64,000 bases of DNA from Chryseobacterium cucumeris (GTDB taxonomy: Bacteria > Bacteroidota > Bacteroidia > Flavobacteriales > Weeksellaceae). Numbering within the stretch: the stretch's first letter is position 1; the number at the start of each line of letters is the position of its first letter. Made by a program: the position numbers and the translations under genes. The stretch lies in NCBI RefSeq assembly GCF_016775705.1, contig NZ_CP068760.1, positions 4,154,001 through 4,218,000 on the forward strand, in the 5' to 3' direction. The notes beneath the pieces were generated by a model. That model was not told where the DNA came from, did not search any database, and was given only the letters and a program-made list of their open reading frames with translations. This document shows, one piece after another, positions 16,080 to 24,764 of this stretch.

Positions 16080-17606
16080 ATGAACAACAATTTAATATCC
16101 CTTGAAGAGCACGCAAGTACAACTTCACCCCACATTTCGGGGAATTTTGGGAATATTTTTCATCCTGACAATTATGATCATTATCGTAATGCTGTCAACA
16201 GTACTTTGGACCTGGTTCAGGAATTTCTTCACAGAAACAACAAACCTTTCAGCGGTATAGAAGCCAGAACAATGAAAGGAATGGTACAACAGATTGATCT
16301 AAATCAAAAATTATCCAACTATAATGAGCTTCTGGCAGAAGTAGATGAAATCTATGTGAAACATGCCACCGCTTTTCACCTCCCACAATATGTAGCTCAT
16401 CTTAACTGCCCGGTAGTAATCCCGGCATTGGCAGGAGAAATCCTTGTAAGTGCTATCAATTCTTCTCAGGATACTTATGATCAGAGCGCGGGAGGAACCT
16501 TTATGGAAAGAAAACTGATCGACTGGACTGCGGGTCAGATCGGATACAATACCAATGAAAGCGATGGCGTTTTCACCGCAGGAGGCTCACAGAGTAATCT
16601 GATGGGATTGGTCATGATGCGTGACTGCTTTTCTCAGAAAAGATACAATCACAATATTAAAATGGATGGTCTGCCAGCGGAGGCAAGCCGTTTCAGAATA
16701 TTCGTTTCCGATAAATCTCACTTCAGCAATCTGAAAAATGCATCCATTATGGGATTGGGTGAGAAAAGTATTGTTAAAGTTCCGACCGATGAACGTTTCC
16801 GTATGGATATTTCTCTTTTAAAGAAATACATTAAGAGGGAAGAGCAATTAGGAAATATTCCTATCGGAATTGTAGCGACAGCCGGAACTACAGACTTTGG
16901 AAACATTGATCCACTGGATGATATTGCCAATATTGCAGAACACTATAACATCTGGATGCACGTAGATGCAGCATATGGATGTGCCTTACTATTAAGTGAG
17001 AAATACCGTGACCTGATTAATGGTATTGAAAGAGCCGACTCTGTAACGATTGATTACCACAAGTCATTCTTCCAGCCGATCAGCAGCAGTGCTTTTATTG
17101 TTAAAAACAAAAAAGAACTGTTGATTCTTAAGCACCACGCCGATTATCTGAATCCGAAAGAAATGGATGAAGAAGAAATTCCGGCACAGATCAATAAATC
17201 CATTACGCAAAGTACCAGAAGATTTGATGCGTTAAAACTTTGGTTTACCCTAAGAATGATGGGGAAAGAACAATTGGCAGAATATACAGATACCGTGATC
17301 GATCTTACCAAAGATGCTGCAGCGATGATCTCTGAAGATGCTGATTTTGAACTCCTTTCAGATTCCGACTTGAGTGTTCTTGTTTTCAGGTATGTAAATC
17401 CGGAAATCAGTGATCTGAATGCCTTGAATCAATACATCAAGATGAAATTGTTCTACAGCGGAGAAATCCTTGTAGCCAGTACAAAGGTTGACGGTAATTT
17501 CTATCTGAAATTCACGTTCCTGAACCCGATTACGACTACGGAAGACATTCATCAAATACTCACCACAATCAAAAAGCATGGGAAAGACTTTAATTCAGAA
17601 AAATAA
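16080..17606 (+). CDS. PLP-dependent decarboxylase (lysine/diaminobutyrate type), siderophore operon gene 1
   Basis: 508 residues of the group II decarboxylase fold (DdC, DesA, RhbB, glutamate decarboxylase relatives). PLP contacts: His214 in SHFSNLK stacks on the ring, Asp296 in HVDAAYG binds the pyridine nitrogen, and Lys328 in DYHKSFF forms the Schiff base. In NIS loci such enzymes make the diamine: cadaverine from lysine in desferrioxamine pathways or 1,3-diaminopropane from diaminobutyrate in rhizobactin 1021 and schizokinen. No diaminobutyrate aminotransferase gene is present and a lysine-hydroxylase-like gene is adjacent, so lysine or hydroxylysine is the better substrate guess. First gene of a nine-gene operon; its end overlaps the next gene by 29 bp. 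Confidence 0.85.
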   Translation: MNNNLISLEEHASTTSPHISGNFGNIFHPDNYDHYRNAVNSTLDLVQEFLHRNNKPFSGIEARTMKGMVQQIDLNQKLSNYNELLAEVDEIYVKHATAFHLPQYVAHLNCPVVIPALAGEILVSAINSSQDTYDQSAGGTFMERKLIDWTAGQIGYNTNESDGVFTAGGSQSNLMGLVMMRDCFSQKRYNHNIKMDGLPAEASRFRIFVSDKSHFSNLKNASIMGLGEKSIVKVPTDERFRMDISLLKKYIKREEQLGNIPIGIVATAGTTDFGNIDPLDDIANIAEHYNIWMHVDAAYGCALLLSEKYRDLINGIERADSVTIDYHKSFFQPISSSAFIVKNKKELLILKHHADYLNPKEMDEEEIPAQINKSITQSTRRFDALKLWFTLRMMGKEQLAEYTDTVIDLTKDAAAMISEDADFELLSDSDLSVLVFRYVNPEISDLNALNQYIKMKLFYSGEILVASTKVDGNFYLKFTFLNPITTTEDIHQILTTIKKHGKDFNSEK

Positions 17607-19986
17607 AACGGGAGAAAAAGCCCGGGAAATTACTTTCAGAATTCTGTTGAACGGAATGCTGAGAGAACTGGGAAACGGAAAATTCTATCAGGGCGTTCCG
17701 AAATATGATCTTCTTACAGCAAAGGCTCTTCAGAACAGTGATTATTCATTGTTTATGAGATTTGAAATGAAAAAAAGCGGACTGTTTTTATTTGCTCCGG
17801 TTTCCTATCGTTCCGAAACTCTTTTTCATGAATACGGATCTGTTTTGTGGGCGGTAGATCATCAAAACCAGGAAGTTTTTGAAGTGAATGATCAAAAGCT
17901 TACTGAACTGGTTTACAAAGAACTTTCTGAAACTACAAATGAAACGGGTTTCAGAAACTTTGTGGAAAGAATTCAAAGCAGCTTAAGAAATCTGGAACTG
18001 ACAACAGAAGCCTGTCTTCAGGATGATCAGCTTTTAACGTATTCTTTCCTTGAATCTGAGCAAATGCTTCCCGCAGGCCACAATCTGCATCCTTTCACCA
18101 AATCAAGAATGGGATTTTCTGAGGAAGAACAGTTGTTATACGGCCCTGAATTCGGAAAAGGATTCCAGCTGGACTATTTCCTGATTCATAAAGACTGCAT
18201 CACGGAAAAGTCACTTCCAGGAATTTCTGCAAAAGAAATCTTTGAAAAATGGACTTCACTGCCAGAAAGCTACGATTTTGAAAACATCAATGATTTTTAC
18301 ATCGTTCCATGCCATCCATGGGAGGCACAATATCTTTTATCAACAGCAGAATACCCTGAAATGCTGGGTTCCGGTAAGATCATTCATATCGGACCACTAG
18401 GTGAGGATTTTTATGCAACATCCTCCATAAGAACGGTATACAATCCGGATTTCAGCTGGATGTTGAAATTCTCTCTGCATGTTTTAATGACAGGCTCCGT
18501 GAGAGCCAATAGTTTAAAAGATCTCAACAGAGGATATGCTTCCGCTATCTGGTGGCAGCAGGAAAAAGCCTCATTTGAAAATGACTTTCCGAATTTTAAA
18601 CTATTGCTGGAGCCTTCCACATTAAGCGTTCATTATGAAGGGAAGAATATGGACAGTCTGAATATACTGCTCCGTGAAAATCCTTTTTCCAATGAAGATA
18701 AAGTGATTCTATTGGCAAGGCTTTGTCAGGATGAATCTACAGATGGATTCAATTTTACGGCGCATTTCTTTAAGAATGTTGCGAATCAATTGGGTGTAGA
18801 TGCAGAAAAAGCAGCTATAATCTGGTTTGAAAAGTATGTAAATCTATTGCTTTCTCCTTTGAACAGATTGTACAATCAATTAGGCATGGCGCCGGAAGTT
18901 CATCAGCAGAATCTGCTTGTACAATTGGATAATCAATTGCTTCCTCAATCTATTTATGTGAGAGATGGACAAGGTTATTTAATCAAAGAAAGTTTCAAAG
19001 GACAATATGAATCTTTGATCAAAGATTATCCTGAAGTGGAAGACCTTTTCATCAGGGATGAGCGTCTTCTGGATATTATTTCTCACCATCTTCTGGTAAG
19101 TAACCTGAGCGCACTGATTGCTTCAATAGGTAAGACGGGATTGGTGAAAGAAAGAAGATTAATCCATATTCTGTACAGGGAATTTGAAAATCTTCATGAC
19201 AGTGAACCTTCATCTTTAACGGATTATGCTTTGAATCAAAGATATTGGGCCGTAAAATCAAACCTTCAGTCGGCGGTTGCTGATGTAGACGGAGGCGTGA
19301 ATGCTTCTTCAATTTCTTATGCTAAAGTTCCGAACCTTCTTCACAAACATTTCTTTTCGGATCAGTTAATCAATCCGCAGGGAACAGAGGTTTTCTTCAA
19401 AAGGTATTTCCAGAAAGAGGATGTTACTATGAGTATGCGTCCTATAGATCTTGAAAATGACCTTGAAATGCTTCATGAATGGTTCAACCGTGAACATGCC
19501 GTAAAAATCTGGCAGATGAACTGGCCTATTGATGAGCTGGAAACCTATTACAGACTGATGCTTCCAAGTGATGAAGCCCACAGTTACATCATCGCAGGAA
19601 ACGATGAACCTTCATGCAATATCGAGGTGTATTGGGCTTGCAGAGATATCGTAGGCGATTATTATGAAGTATTGCCAACAGATTACGGAACGCACCAGTT
19701 TATTGCACCGACTGATCCAAAGAAAAAATTCGTTTCTCCATCCACACAATCTATGGTGGATTATGTTTTTGCACAGCCACAGGTAGGAAAAATGGTTGGC
19801 GAAGGATCTGTAGACTCTCTTGCTTCTATGATGAACAAGGCCCACGTAGGTTTCAAAGTAGAAAAAGTAATTGAAATGCCTCATAAAAAAGCCAATCTGA
19901 ACTTCTGTTACAGAGAATGGTACTGGGAAAAATTCCCCCAGAATAAAGAGGTACAAATCACCACAAACATCACAAAAAATGACTAA
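17578..19986 (+). CDS. NIS siderophore synthetase (IucA/IucC) fused to IucB-like acyltransferase
   Basis: 802 residues, about 200 more than a normal IucA/IucC protein. Residues 1-~600 are the synthetase: ATP and carboxylate motifs HPFTKSRMGF (His171, Lys175, Arg177), PCHPWEAQY and TSSIRTVY. From ~617 (MSMRPIDLENDLEMLHEWFN) to the end is a GNAT domain of the IucB/RhbD siderophore type, which acylates the N-hydroxylamine. The order IucA/C then acyltransferase mirrors rhbC-rhbD as one polypeptide. The synthetase would adenylate a carboxylate, probably citrate, and couple it to the hydroxamate amine. The start overlaps the decarboxylase by 29 bp and the end overlaps the hydroxylase by 8 bp, indicating translational coupling. 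Confidence 0.88.
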   Translation: MGKTLIQKNKTGEKAREITFRILLNGMLRELGNGKFYQGVPKYDLLTAKALQNSDYSLFMRFEMKKSGLFLFAPVSYRSETLFHEYGSVLWAVDHQNQEVFEVNDQKLTELVYKELSETTNETGFRNFVERIQSSLRNLELTTEACLQDDQLLTYSFLESEQMLPAGHNLHPFTKSRMGFSEEEQLLYGPEFGKGFQLDYFLIHKDCITEKSLPGISAKEIFEKWTSLPESYDFENINDFYIVPCHPWEAQYLLSTAEYPEMLGSGKIIHIGPLGEDFYATSSIRTVYNPDFSWMLKFSLHVLMTGSVRANSLKDLNRGYASAIWWQQEKASFENDFPNFKLLLEPSTLSVHYEGKNMDSLNILLRENPFSNEDKVILLARLCQDESTDGFNFTAHFFKNVANQLGVDAEKAAIIWFEKYVNLLLSPLNRLYNQLGMAPEVHQQNLLVQLDNQLLPQSIYVRDGQGYLIKESFKGQYESLIKDYPEVEDLFIRDERLLDIISHHLLVSNLSALIASIGKTGLVKERRLIHILYREFENLHDSEPSSLTDYALNQRYWAVKSNLQSAVADVDGGVNASSISYAKVPNLLHKHFFSDQLINPQGTEVFFKRYFQKEDVTMSMRPIDLENDLEMLHEWFNREHAVKIWQMNWPIDELETYYRLMLPSDEAHSYIIAGNDEPSCNIEVYWACRDIVGDYYEVLPTDYGTHQFIAPTDPKKKFVSPSTQSMVDYVFAQPQVGKMVGEGSVDSLASMMNKAHVGFKVEKVIEMPHKKANLNFCYREWYWEKFPQNKEVQITTNITKND

Positions 19987-21295
19987 CGAAGCCGTATACA
20001 ATGTAATAGGCATAGGGATTGGCCCTTTCAATCTGGGACTTGCCGCATTATCCAATCCGATTTCGGAACTGAAAACCCTTTTCCTGGACCAGAGAGATGG
20101 TTTCGACTGGCATCCGGGACTGATGATCGACCATGTAACCCTGCAGACTCCATTTTTATGCGACTGCGTATCCATGGCCGATCCAACAAATCCTTTAAGC
20201 CTTTTGAATTACCTGAAAGAAACCGGAAGACTGTATAAATTTTTTATCAGAGAAGACTTTTTCATTCCGAGGAAAGAATACAACCGTTATTGTCAATGGG
20301 TAATTGAACAGCTTCCACAATGCCGTTTCTCTACTCAGGTAGTGGATATTACTTATGAAGAAGGTTTATATCATGTAACGACTATTCACACCAAAACCAA
20401 AGAAACTACGGTTTTCAAAACAGAAAGACTGATTTTAGGAACAGGAACACAACCTCATATTCCTTCTTTCATTCCGAAGGATGATTCCCGTGTTATTCAC
20501 ACCAGTTCTTATCTGTACAGAAAAGAAGAGCTTTTGTCTCGTGGTAAAAAAATAGCAATTATCGGTTCTGGCCAGAGTTCTGCAGAAGTTTTTTATGACC
20601 TGCTTCAAAACAGGAACGAAGAAACACATTTGGGTTGGTATTCCCGTCCGGACAGATTTTTCCCTATGGAATATTCTAAACTGACACTGGAACTTACTTC
20701 ACCTGACTACGTAGATTATTTCTACAACAGAAGTGAATCTGCAAGGAAAACTATTTTAAGCAAACAGCAGGCTCAGTTTAAAGGAATCAATTACGATCTG
20801 ATCAATGATATCTACGATTTCATCTATGATCTGAATATCGATAATGCGGATCCTAATCTTACAATTATTCCTAACAGCCAGCTGAACAGAGTAGACAACA
20901 GCAATCCGGATTTTATCAATCTTGAGTTTACCCAACTGGAACAGGAAGTACCTTATGATCAGGAAGCAGATTATCTGATTCTGGGAACAGGATACTGTTA
21001 TAACGAGCCTGCATTCATAAAGAATATTCAGGATAGAATTAAGAGAGATTCCAGTGGATTGTTTGATGTCAACAGGAATTATTCAATAGACCATAACGGG
21101 GGCGAAATTTATGTTCTTCATGCCGAAGTTCATACCCACAGCTATATTTCTACCGATCTGGGAATGGCTGCGTACCGTAATTCCTACATCATCAATGATA
21201 TTCTGGGAAGAGAGCATTATAAAATTGAAAAGAAAATTGCTTTCCAGGATTTTGATGTCGAAAAATATGCTGACTTACCAACTGCCAAAATTTAA
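19979..21295 (+). CDS. Lysine/ornithine/diamine N-monooxygenase (IucD/RhbE/DesB family)
   Basis: 438 residues. The FAD motif GIGIGPFNLG (11-20), the NADPH motif GSGQSSAE (196-203) and the C-terminal LGTGYCYNEPAF are those of flavin N-hydroxylating monooxygenases. It hydroxylates the terminal amine of the diamine, giving the hydroxylamine that the fused acyltransferase turns into a hydroxamate. Cytoplasmic. It overlaps the preceding gene by 8 bp and precedes the second synthetase by 6 bp. Whether the substrate is cadaverine, a hydroxycadaverine or lysine cannot be told from sequence; the decarboxylase in the operon favours a diamine. Confidence 0.9.
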   Translation: MTNEAVYNVIGIGIGPFNLGLAALSNPISELKTLFLDQRDGFDWHPGLMIDHVTLQTPFLCDCVSMADPTNPLSLLNYLKETGRLYKFFIREDFFIPRKEYNRYCQWVIEQLPQCRFSTQVVDITYEEGLYHVTTIHTKTKETTVFKTERLILGTGTQPHIPSFIPKDDSRVIHTSSYLYRKEELLSRGKKIAIIGSGQSSAEVFYDLLQNRNEETHLGWYSRPDRFFPMEYSKLTLELTSPDYVDYFYNRSESARKTILSKQQAQFKGINYDLINDIYDFIYDLNIDNADPNLTIIPNSQLNRVDNSNPDFINLEFTQLEQEVPYDQEADYLILGTGYCYNEPAFIKNIQDRIKRDSSGLFDVNRNYSIDHNGGEIYVLHAEVHTHSYISTDLGMAAYRNSYIINDILGREHYKIEKKIAFQDFDVEKYADLPTAKI

Positions 21296-21301
21296 TTAAA
21301 A

Positions 21302-23113
21302 ATGAACACCAACTTAAAAAATACAATAAGCCAGGAAAACTGGAATCAGGCCAACAGAAACCTAATGGCCAAAACCATCTCAGAACTGATGCACGAAGAG
21401 CTTCTGAAACCTGTCGTGACCTTTGAAGATCAGGACGGATATACAGTTTTCAAGCTCGAAACAGGATTTGAAAATATTTCATACAGCTTCCGCGGACAAG
21501 AAAGAATGATGGATTACTGGCATATTGATAAAGACAGCATTACAAAAACAGAAAACGGGGAAGATTTGTCTTCTGTAGATGTAGCGGCTTTCTTCCTGGA
21601 AATGCAGTCTGTTTTTGACTTAGACCCTTATACCATTGCAAGATACACGGAAGAATTACTGCATACGCTGTATTGTGATGCTTTAATCTTATCAAGAGGA
21701 GTGATGTCTTCAAAAGATCTTGCAGATGCGGATTATCAGACGGTAGAGCATAATATGACCGGACATCCTTGGGTAATTGTGAACAAAAGCCGATTAGGTT
21801 TTTCTCCAAGAGATCTTAAAACATTTGCCCCTGAAGCCGATGAAAATTTAAAAGTAATCTGGCTGGCTTCTCATAAAAGCAGATCATCATTCCAGTCTTT
21901 GGAACATATTGACAGAGATGAGTTTTACCGTTCAGAAATAGGAGAGGATTTATACAATGATTTTCAGCAGCAGCTATTGAGCAAAAGAAAAGTTGTTGAA
22001 GATTATCACTTTATCCCTGTACATCCATGGCAGTGGGAGCATAAGCTTCAGATACATTTTGCGGGAGATATTGCTTCCGGACTTTTAATACAATTGGGTG
22101 AGGGTAGTGACACCTACAGTCCGCAGCAGAGTATCCGTACTTTATTCAATATAGATCATCCTAAAAAGAGATACCTTAAAACGGCGGTTTCTATTCTGAG
22201 CACAGGGAATATCAGAGGATTATCACCCAAGCAGATGAAAATTGCTCCTGCTATTACAGACTGGGTAAAAGGCTTGATTAAAGATGATGCTTATCTGGAG
22301 AATAAAGAAACTATTTTCTTAGGAGAAGAGGCAGCAATCACCTATCTGCATCCACAATATGGAGCTATTGCCAGCGTACCTTACCAATATAATGAATTCC
22401 TTGGCGCATTATGGAGAGAAAGTGCTGAAAATTATCTGAAAGAAGATGAGCAAATGGTAACCATGGCTTCTCTGCTTTATGTAGATGAAAATGGAGTTCC
22501 ATTGGTTCAGGCCTTTGCAGAAAAAGCAGGTTTGAGCATTAAAGAATGGATTGAAAGCTATCTTGATGCTTATCTTACCCCATTATTACACATTTATTAC
22601 ACGCATTCATTATGTGTAACGCCTCATGGGGAAAATATTATGGTTGTTTTGAAAAATGGAGTTCCGAAGAGAATTGTCATCAAAGACTTTGTGGATGATA
22701 TTGTACTTACTACAGAGGCCAGAGAAAAGCTTCCTGCACATCTTGCAGACGGTTTGATCCAGTCTTCCAATAAAGAAAATATCCCATTGTTTATTTTGCT
22801 TGGAGTTTTTGATGCCTTCTTCAGATACCTGTCGAATGCTTTACATACGTATTCCAACTTTAATGACGAGACGTTCTGGGAACTGGTTCACAACTGTGTA
22901 GAAAATTATAAAGCTGAGAATACCCACCTTCAGGAACGATACGAAAAGTATGACCTGTATGTTCCGGCATTCAAAAGATTCTATATCAACAGTCTGCGTC
23001 TGAAAAATAACGGTTACAGTGAAAACAAGGCATTTGCCATTCCGAGAAAAGACGGAGCATTGCCTAACCCGCTGTATCAGATTGCCAATAAAAACTCAGT
23101 AGCAGCAGTATGA
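21302..23113 (+). CDS. NIS siderophore synthetase, IucA/IucC family (second copy)
   Basis: 603 residues, standard length. Conserved motifs: GHPWVIVNKSRLGFSP (His155, Lys162, Arg164), PVHPWQWEH and QSIRTLFN for ATP and substrate, and a C-terminal FerF/FhuF-like segment. Two synthetases imply two successive condensations, as in aerobactin, schizokinen and rhizobactin 1021 (both ends of citrate), rather than the single DesD-type enzyme of desferrioxamine or bisucaberin loci. Which copy acts first, and whether citrate is the core, is inferred from that precedent. The stop overlaps the MATE start by 4 bp. Confidence 0.9.
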   Translation: MNTNLKNTISQENWNQANRNLMAKTISELMHEELLKPVVTFEDQDGYTVFKLETGFENISYSFRGQERMMDYWHIDKDSITKTENGEDLSSVDVAAFFLEMQSVFDLDPYTIARYTEELLHTLYCDALILSRGVMSSKDLADADYQTVEHNMTGHPWVIVNKSRLGFSPRDLKTFAPEADENLKVIWLASHKSRSSFQSLEHIDRDEFYRSEIGEDLYNDFQQQLLSKRKVVEDYHFIPVHPWQWEHKLQIHFAGDIASGLLIQLGEGSDTYSPQQSIRTLFNIDHPKKRYLKTAVSILSTGNIRGLSPKQMKIAPAITDWVKGLIKDDAYLENKETIFLGEEAAITYLHPQYGAIASVPYQYNEFLGALWRESAENYLKEDEQMVTMASLLYVDENGVPLVQAFAEKAGLSIKEWIESYLDAYLTPLLHIYYTHSLCVTPHGENIMVVLKNGVPKRIVIKDFVDDIVLTTEAREKLPAHLADGLIQSSNKENIPLFILLGVFDAFFRYLSNALHTYSNFNDETFWELVHNCVENYKAENTHLQERYEKYDLYVPAFKRFYINSLRLKNNGYSENKAFAIPRKDGALPNPLYQIANKNSVAAV

Positions 23114-24513
23114 GGAAATTCCTGCATATACTAAAAGAAGGAGCGGTTTTTACGTATGGAGCCATAGCCGGAAAGAAAGTTGAACTGACTTCCGGAAGTA
23201 TCAACCGTTCCATCTTTAGCCTTGCCATTCCCATGGTGATGGAGCTTGTGATGGAGTCTGTCTTTGTGAGTGTCAATCTATTGATTATCGCAAAATTAGG
23301 CGACAAGGTCCTTGGGCTTGTGGGAATAACCGATAACTACATCAACTTTGCCTATGCCATAGCAGTAGGTTTGGGAATTGCAGCAGCAACCCTTACCGCC
23401 AGAAGAGCGGGCGAAAAAGATAAAGAAGGAATGGGAAGAACAGCCCAATACATCATCTTGCTGGCTCTGTTTTTTGCAGTGCTTATTGGTGGGGTTTCCT
23501 GCTTTTTTGCATCAGAAATTGTTGATTTTCTGGGAATCAATGCCAGTACGGTAACCGAAGGAGTTTCTTTCTCGAGACTGGTCTTCCTGAGTATCGGGCT
23601 TGTGATTCTCCGCTTGTCTGTGAATGGACTTTTCAGAGGGGCTGGTGATGCTGATATTGCCATGAAATCACTTTGGATCTGTCATATTTCGAATATCATT
23701 ATTGCAGTGATCCTTGTTTTCGGATTAGGATTTATTCCTGCTTTCGGATTGATGGGATTGGCATATGCTACAGTTTTATCAAGGCTTTTAGGCGTTTTAT
23801 ACCAGGCTTTTGTATTTGCCACAGGAAAAACCAGCATCAGTATCAGAGTTCCTTTACAGCTTGATATTCCATTGCTGCAGAAGATTCTGAAACTCGCCTT
23901 TGGAGGATTGGTTCAGTATATCATCCCAACATCCAGCTGGCTGATTATGGTGAAGATCATCTCCACTTTCGGAACTACAGCCCTTGCAGGATATATTATT
24001 GCCCAGCGTATTGCTTCGGTAGCCACGATGCCTGCCTGGGGAATAGGAAATGCTGCCGGAGTGCTTACTGGTCAGAATCTGGGTGCCGGAGAGCCGGAAC
24101 GTGCTGAAAAAACAGTTTGGAGAGCCGGAACGATCAACATGACGTATCTGGTGATCGTAGCTCTATTCTGGCAGATTGCAGCGGAATATGTGGTGAAATT
24201 TTTCACTACAGAACCTGAAGTTGCAGGATATGCGGTGCAGTACATCCACGTGGTATCAATGGCTTATCTGCTGTTAGGATTCACCATGGTAATCAGCCGT
24301 GCCTTGAATGCAGCCGGAAATATCATGCAGGTTACCCTGCTGTATATCGTCATGTTTTATGTGATACAGCTTCCTATGGCTTATCTCTTAGGGGTAAGAC
24401 TTCATTGGGAACTGAGAGGAATATTTACCGCTATCGTTTCTTCGGAGATTGTTTTAGCTGTGCTATTCCTGATGATTTTTAAAAATGGAAAATGGAAAAC
24501 TATAAAAATTTAA
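23110..24513 (+). CDS. MATE-family efflux transporter (probable siderophore exporter)
   Basis: 467 residues with 12 hydrophobic helices in the two-fold MATE arrangement; SGSINRSIFSLAIPMVMELV starts helix 1, and GAGDADIAMKS and GQNLGAGEPERAEKTVWRAG are the MATE loop signatures. MATE proteins use Na+ or H+ gradients to export organic molecules. Embedded between the biosynthetic genes and coupled by an ATGA overlap with the preceding synthetase, it is most simply the exporter of the newly made siderophore across the inner membrane. Some NIS loci use an MFS protein for this; an MFS plus siderophore-interacting reductase lies 20 kb away in this window. Confidence 0.88.
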   Translation: MRKFLHILKEGAVFTYGAIAGKKVELTSGSINRSIFSLAIPMVMELVMESVFVSVNLLIIAKLGDKVLGLVGITDNYINFAYAIAVGLGIAAATLTARRAGEKDKEGMGRTAQYIILLALFFAVLIGGVSCFFASEIVDFLGINASTVTEGVSFSRLVFLSIGLVILRLSVNGLFRGAGDADIAMKSLWICHISNIIIAVILVFGLGFIPAFGLMGLAYATVLSRLLGVLYQAFVFATGKTSISIRVPLQLDIPLLQKILKLAFGGLVQYIIPTSSWLIMVKIISTFGTTALAGYIIAQRIASVATMPAWGIGNAAGVLTGQNLGAGEPERAEKTVWRAGTINMTYLVIVALFWQIAAEYVVKFFTTEPEVAGYAVQYIHVVSMAYLLLGFTMVISRALNAAGNIMQVTLLYIVMFYVIQLPMAYLLGVRLHWELRGIFTAIVSSEIVLAVLFLMIFKNGKWKTIKI

Positions 24514-24514
24514 A

Positions 24515-24760
24515 ATGAACACTACAGAAGAATTTTATGAAATTATCGCCTCTGCCATCGCTATAAAAAAAGAACTGGTAGATGAAAAACTTACGTATCA
24601 GGAAATCCCGGAATGGGATTCTATGTCTCATCTTCTGATCGTAGAAGCCCTTGAACAGTTTTATCAGATCAAATTTGATTTTAACGATATTCTGGAGATG
24701 GGAACCGTCGGAAAGATTCGTGAAAAAATGAAAAAATACGATGTATTCGTAGAAAACTAA
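24515..24760 (+). CDS. Acyl carrier protein
   Basis: 81 residues, acidic, with phosphopantetheine attachment serine Ser36 in EWDSMSHL (variant of the DSL motif) and the helix LIVEALEQFYQIKFDFNDIL typical of ACP/PCP helix 2-3. It begins 1 bp after the MATE gene and ends 4 bp before an AMP-forming ligase, so ligase and carrier are a matched pair: the ligase would load an acid onto the Ser36 arm. Dedicated carrier proteins are unusual in NIS pathways, which normally use free CoA thioesters. The carrier probably delivers the acyl group used for hydroxamate formation or a side-chain acyl group. Confidence 0.85.
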   Translation: MNTTEEFYEIIASAIAIKKELVDEKLTYQEIPEWDSMSHLLIVEALEQFYQIKFDFNDILEMGTVGKIREKMKKYDVFVEN

Positions 24761-24764
24761 GCCT

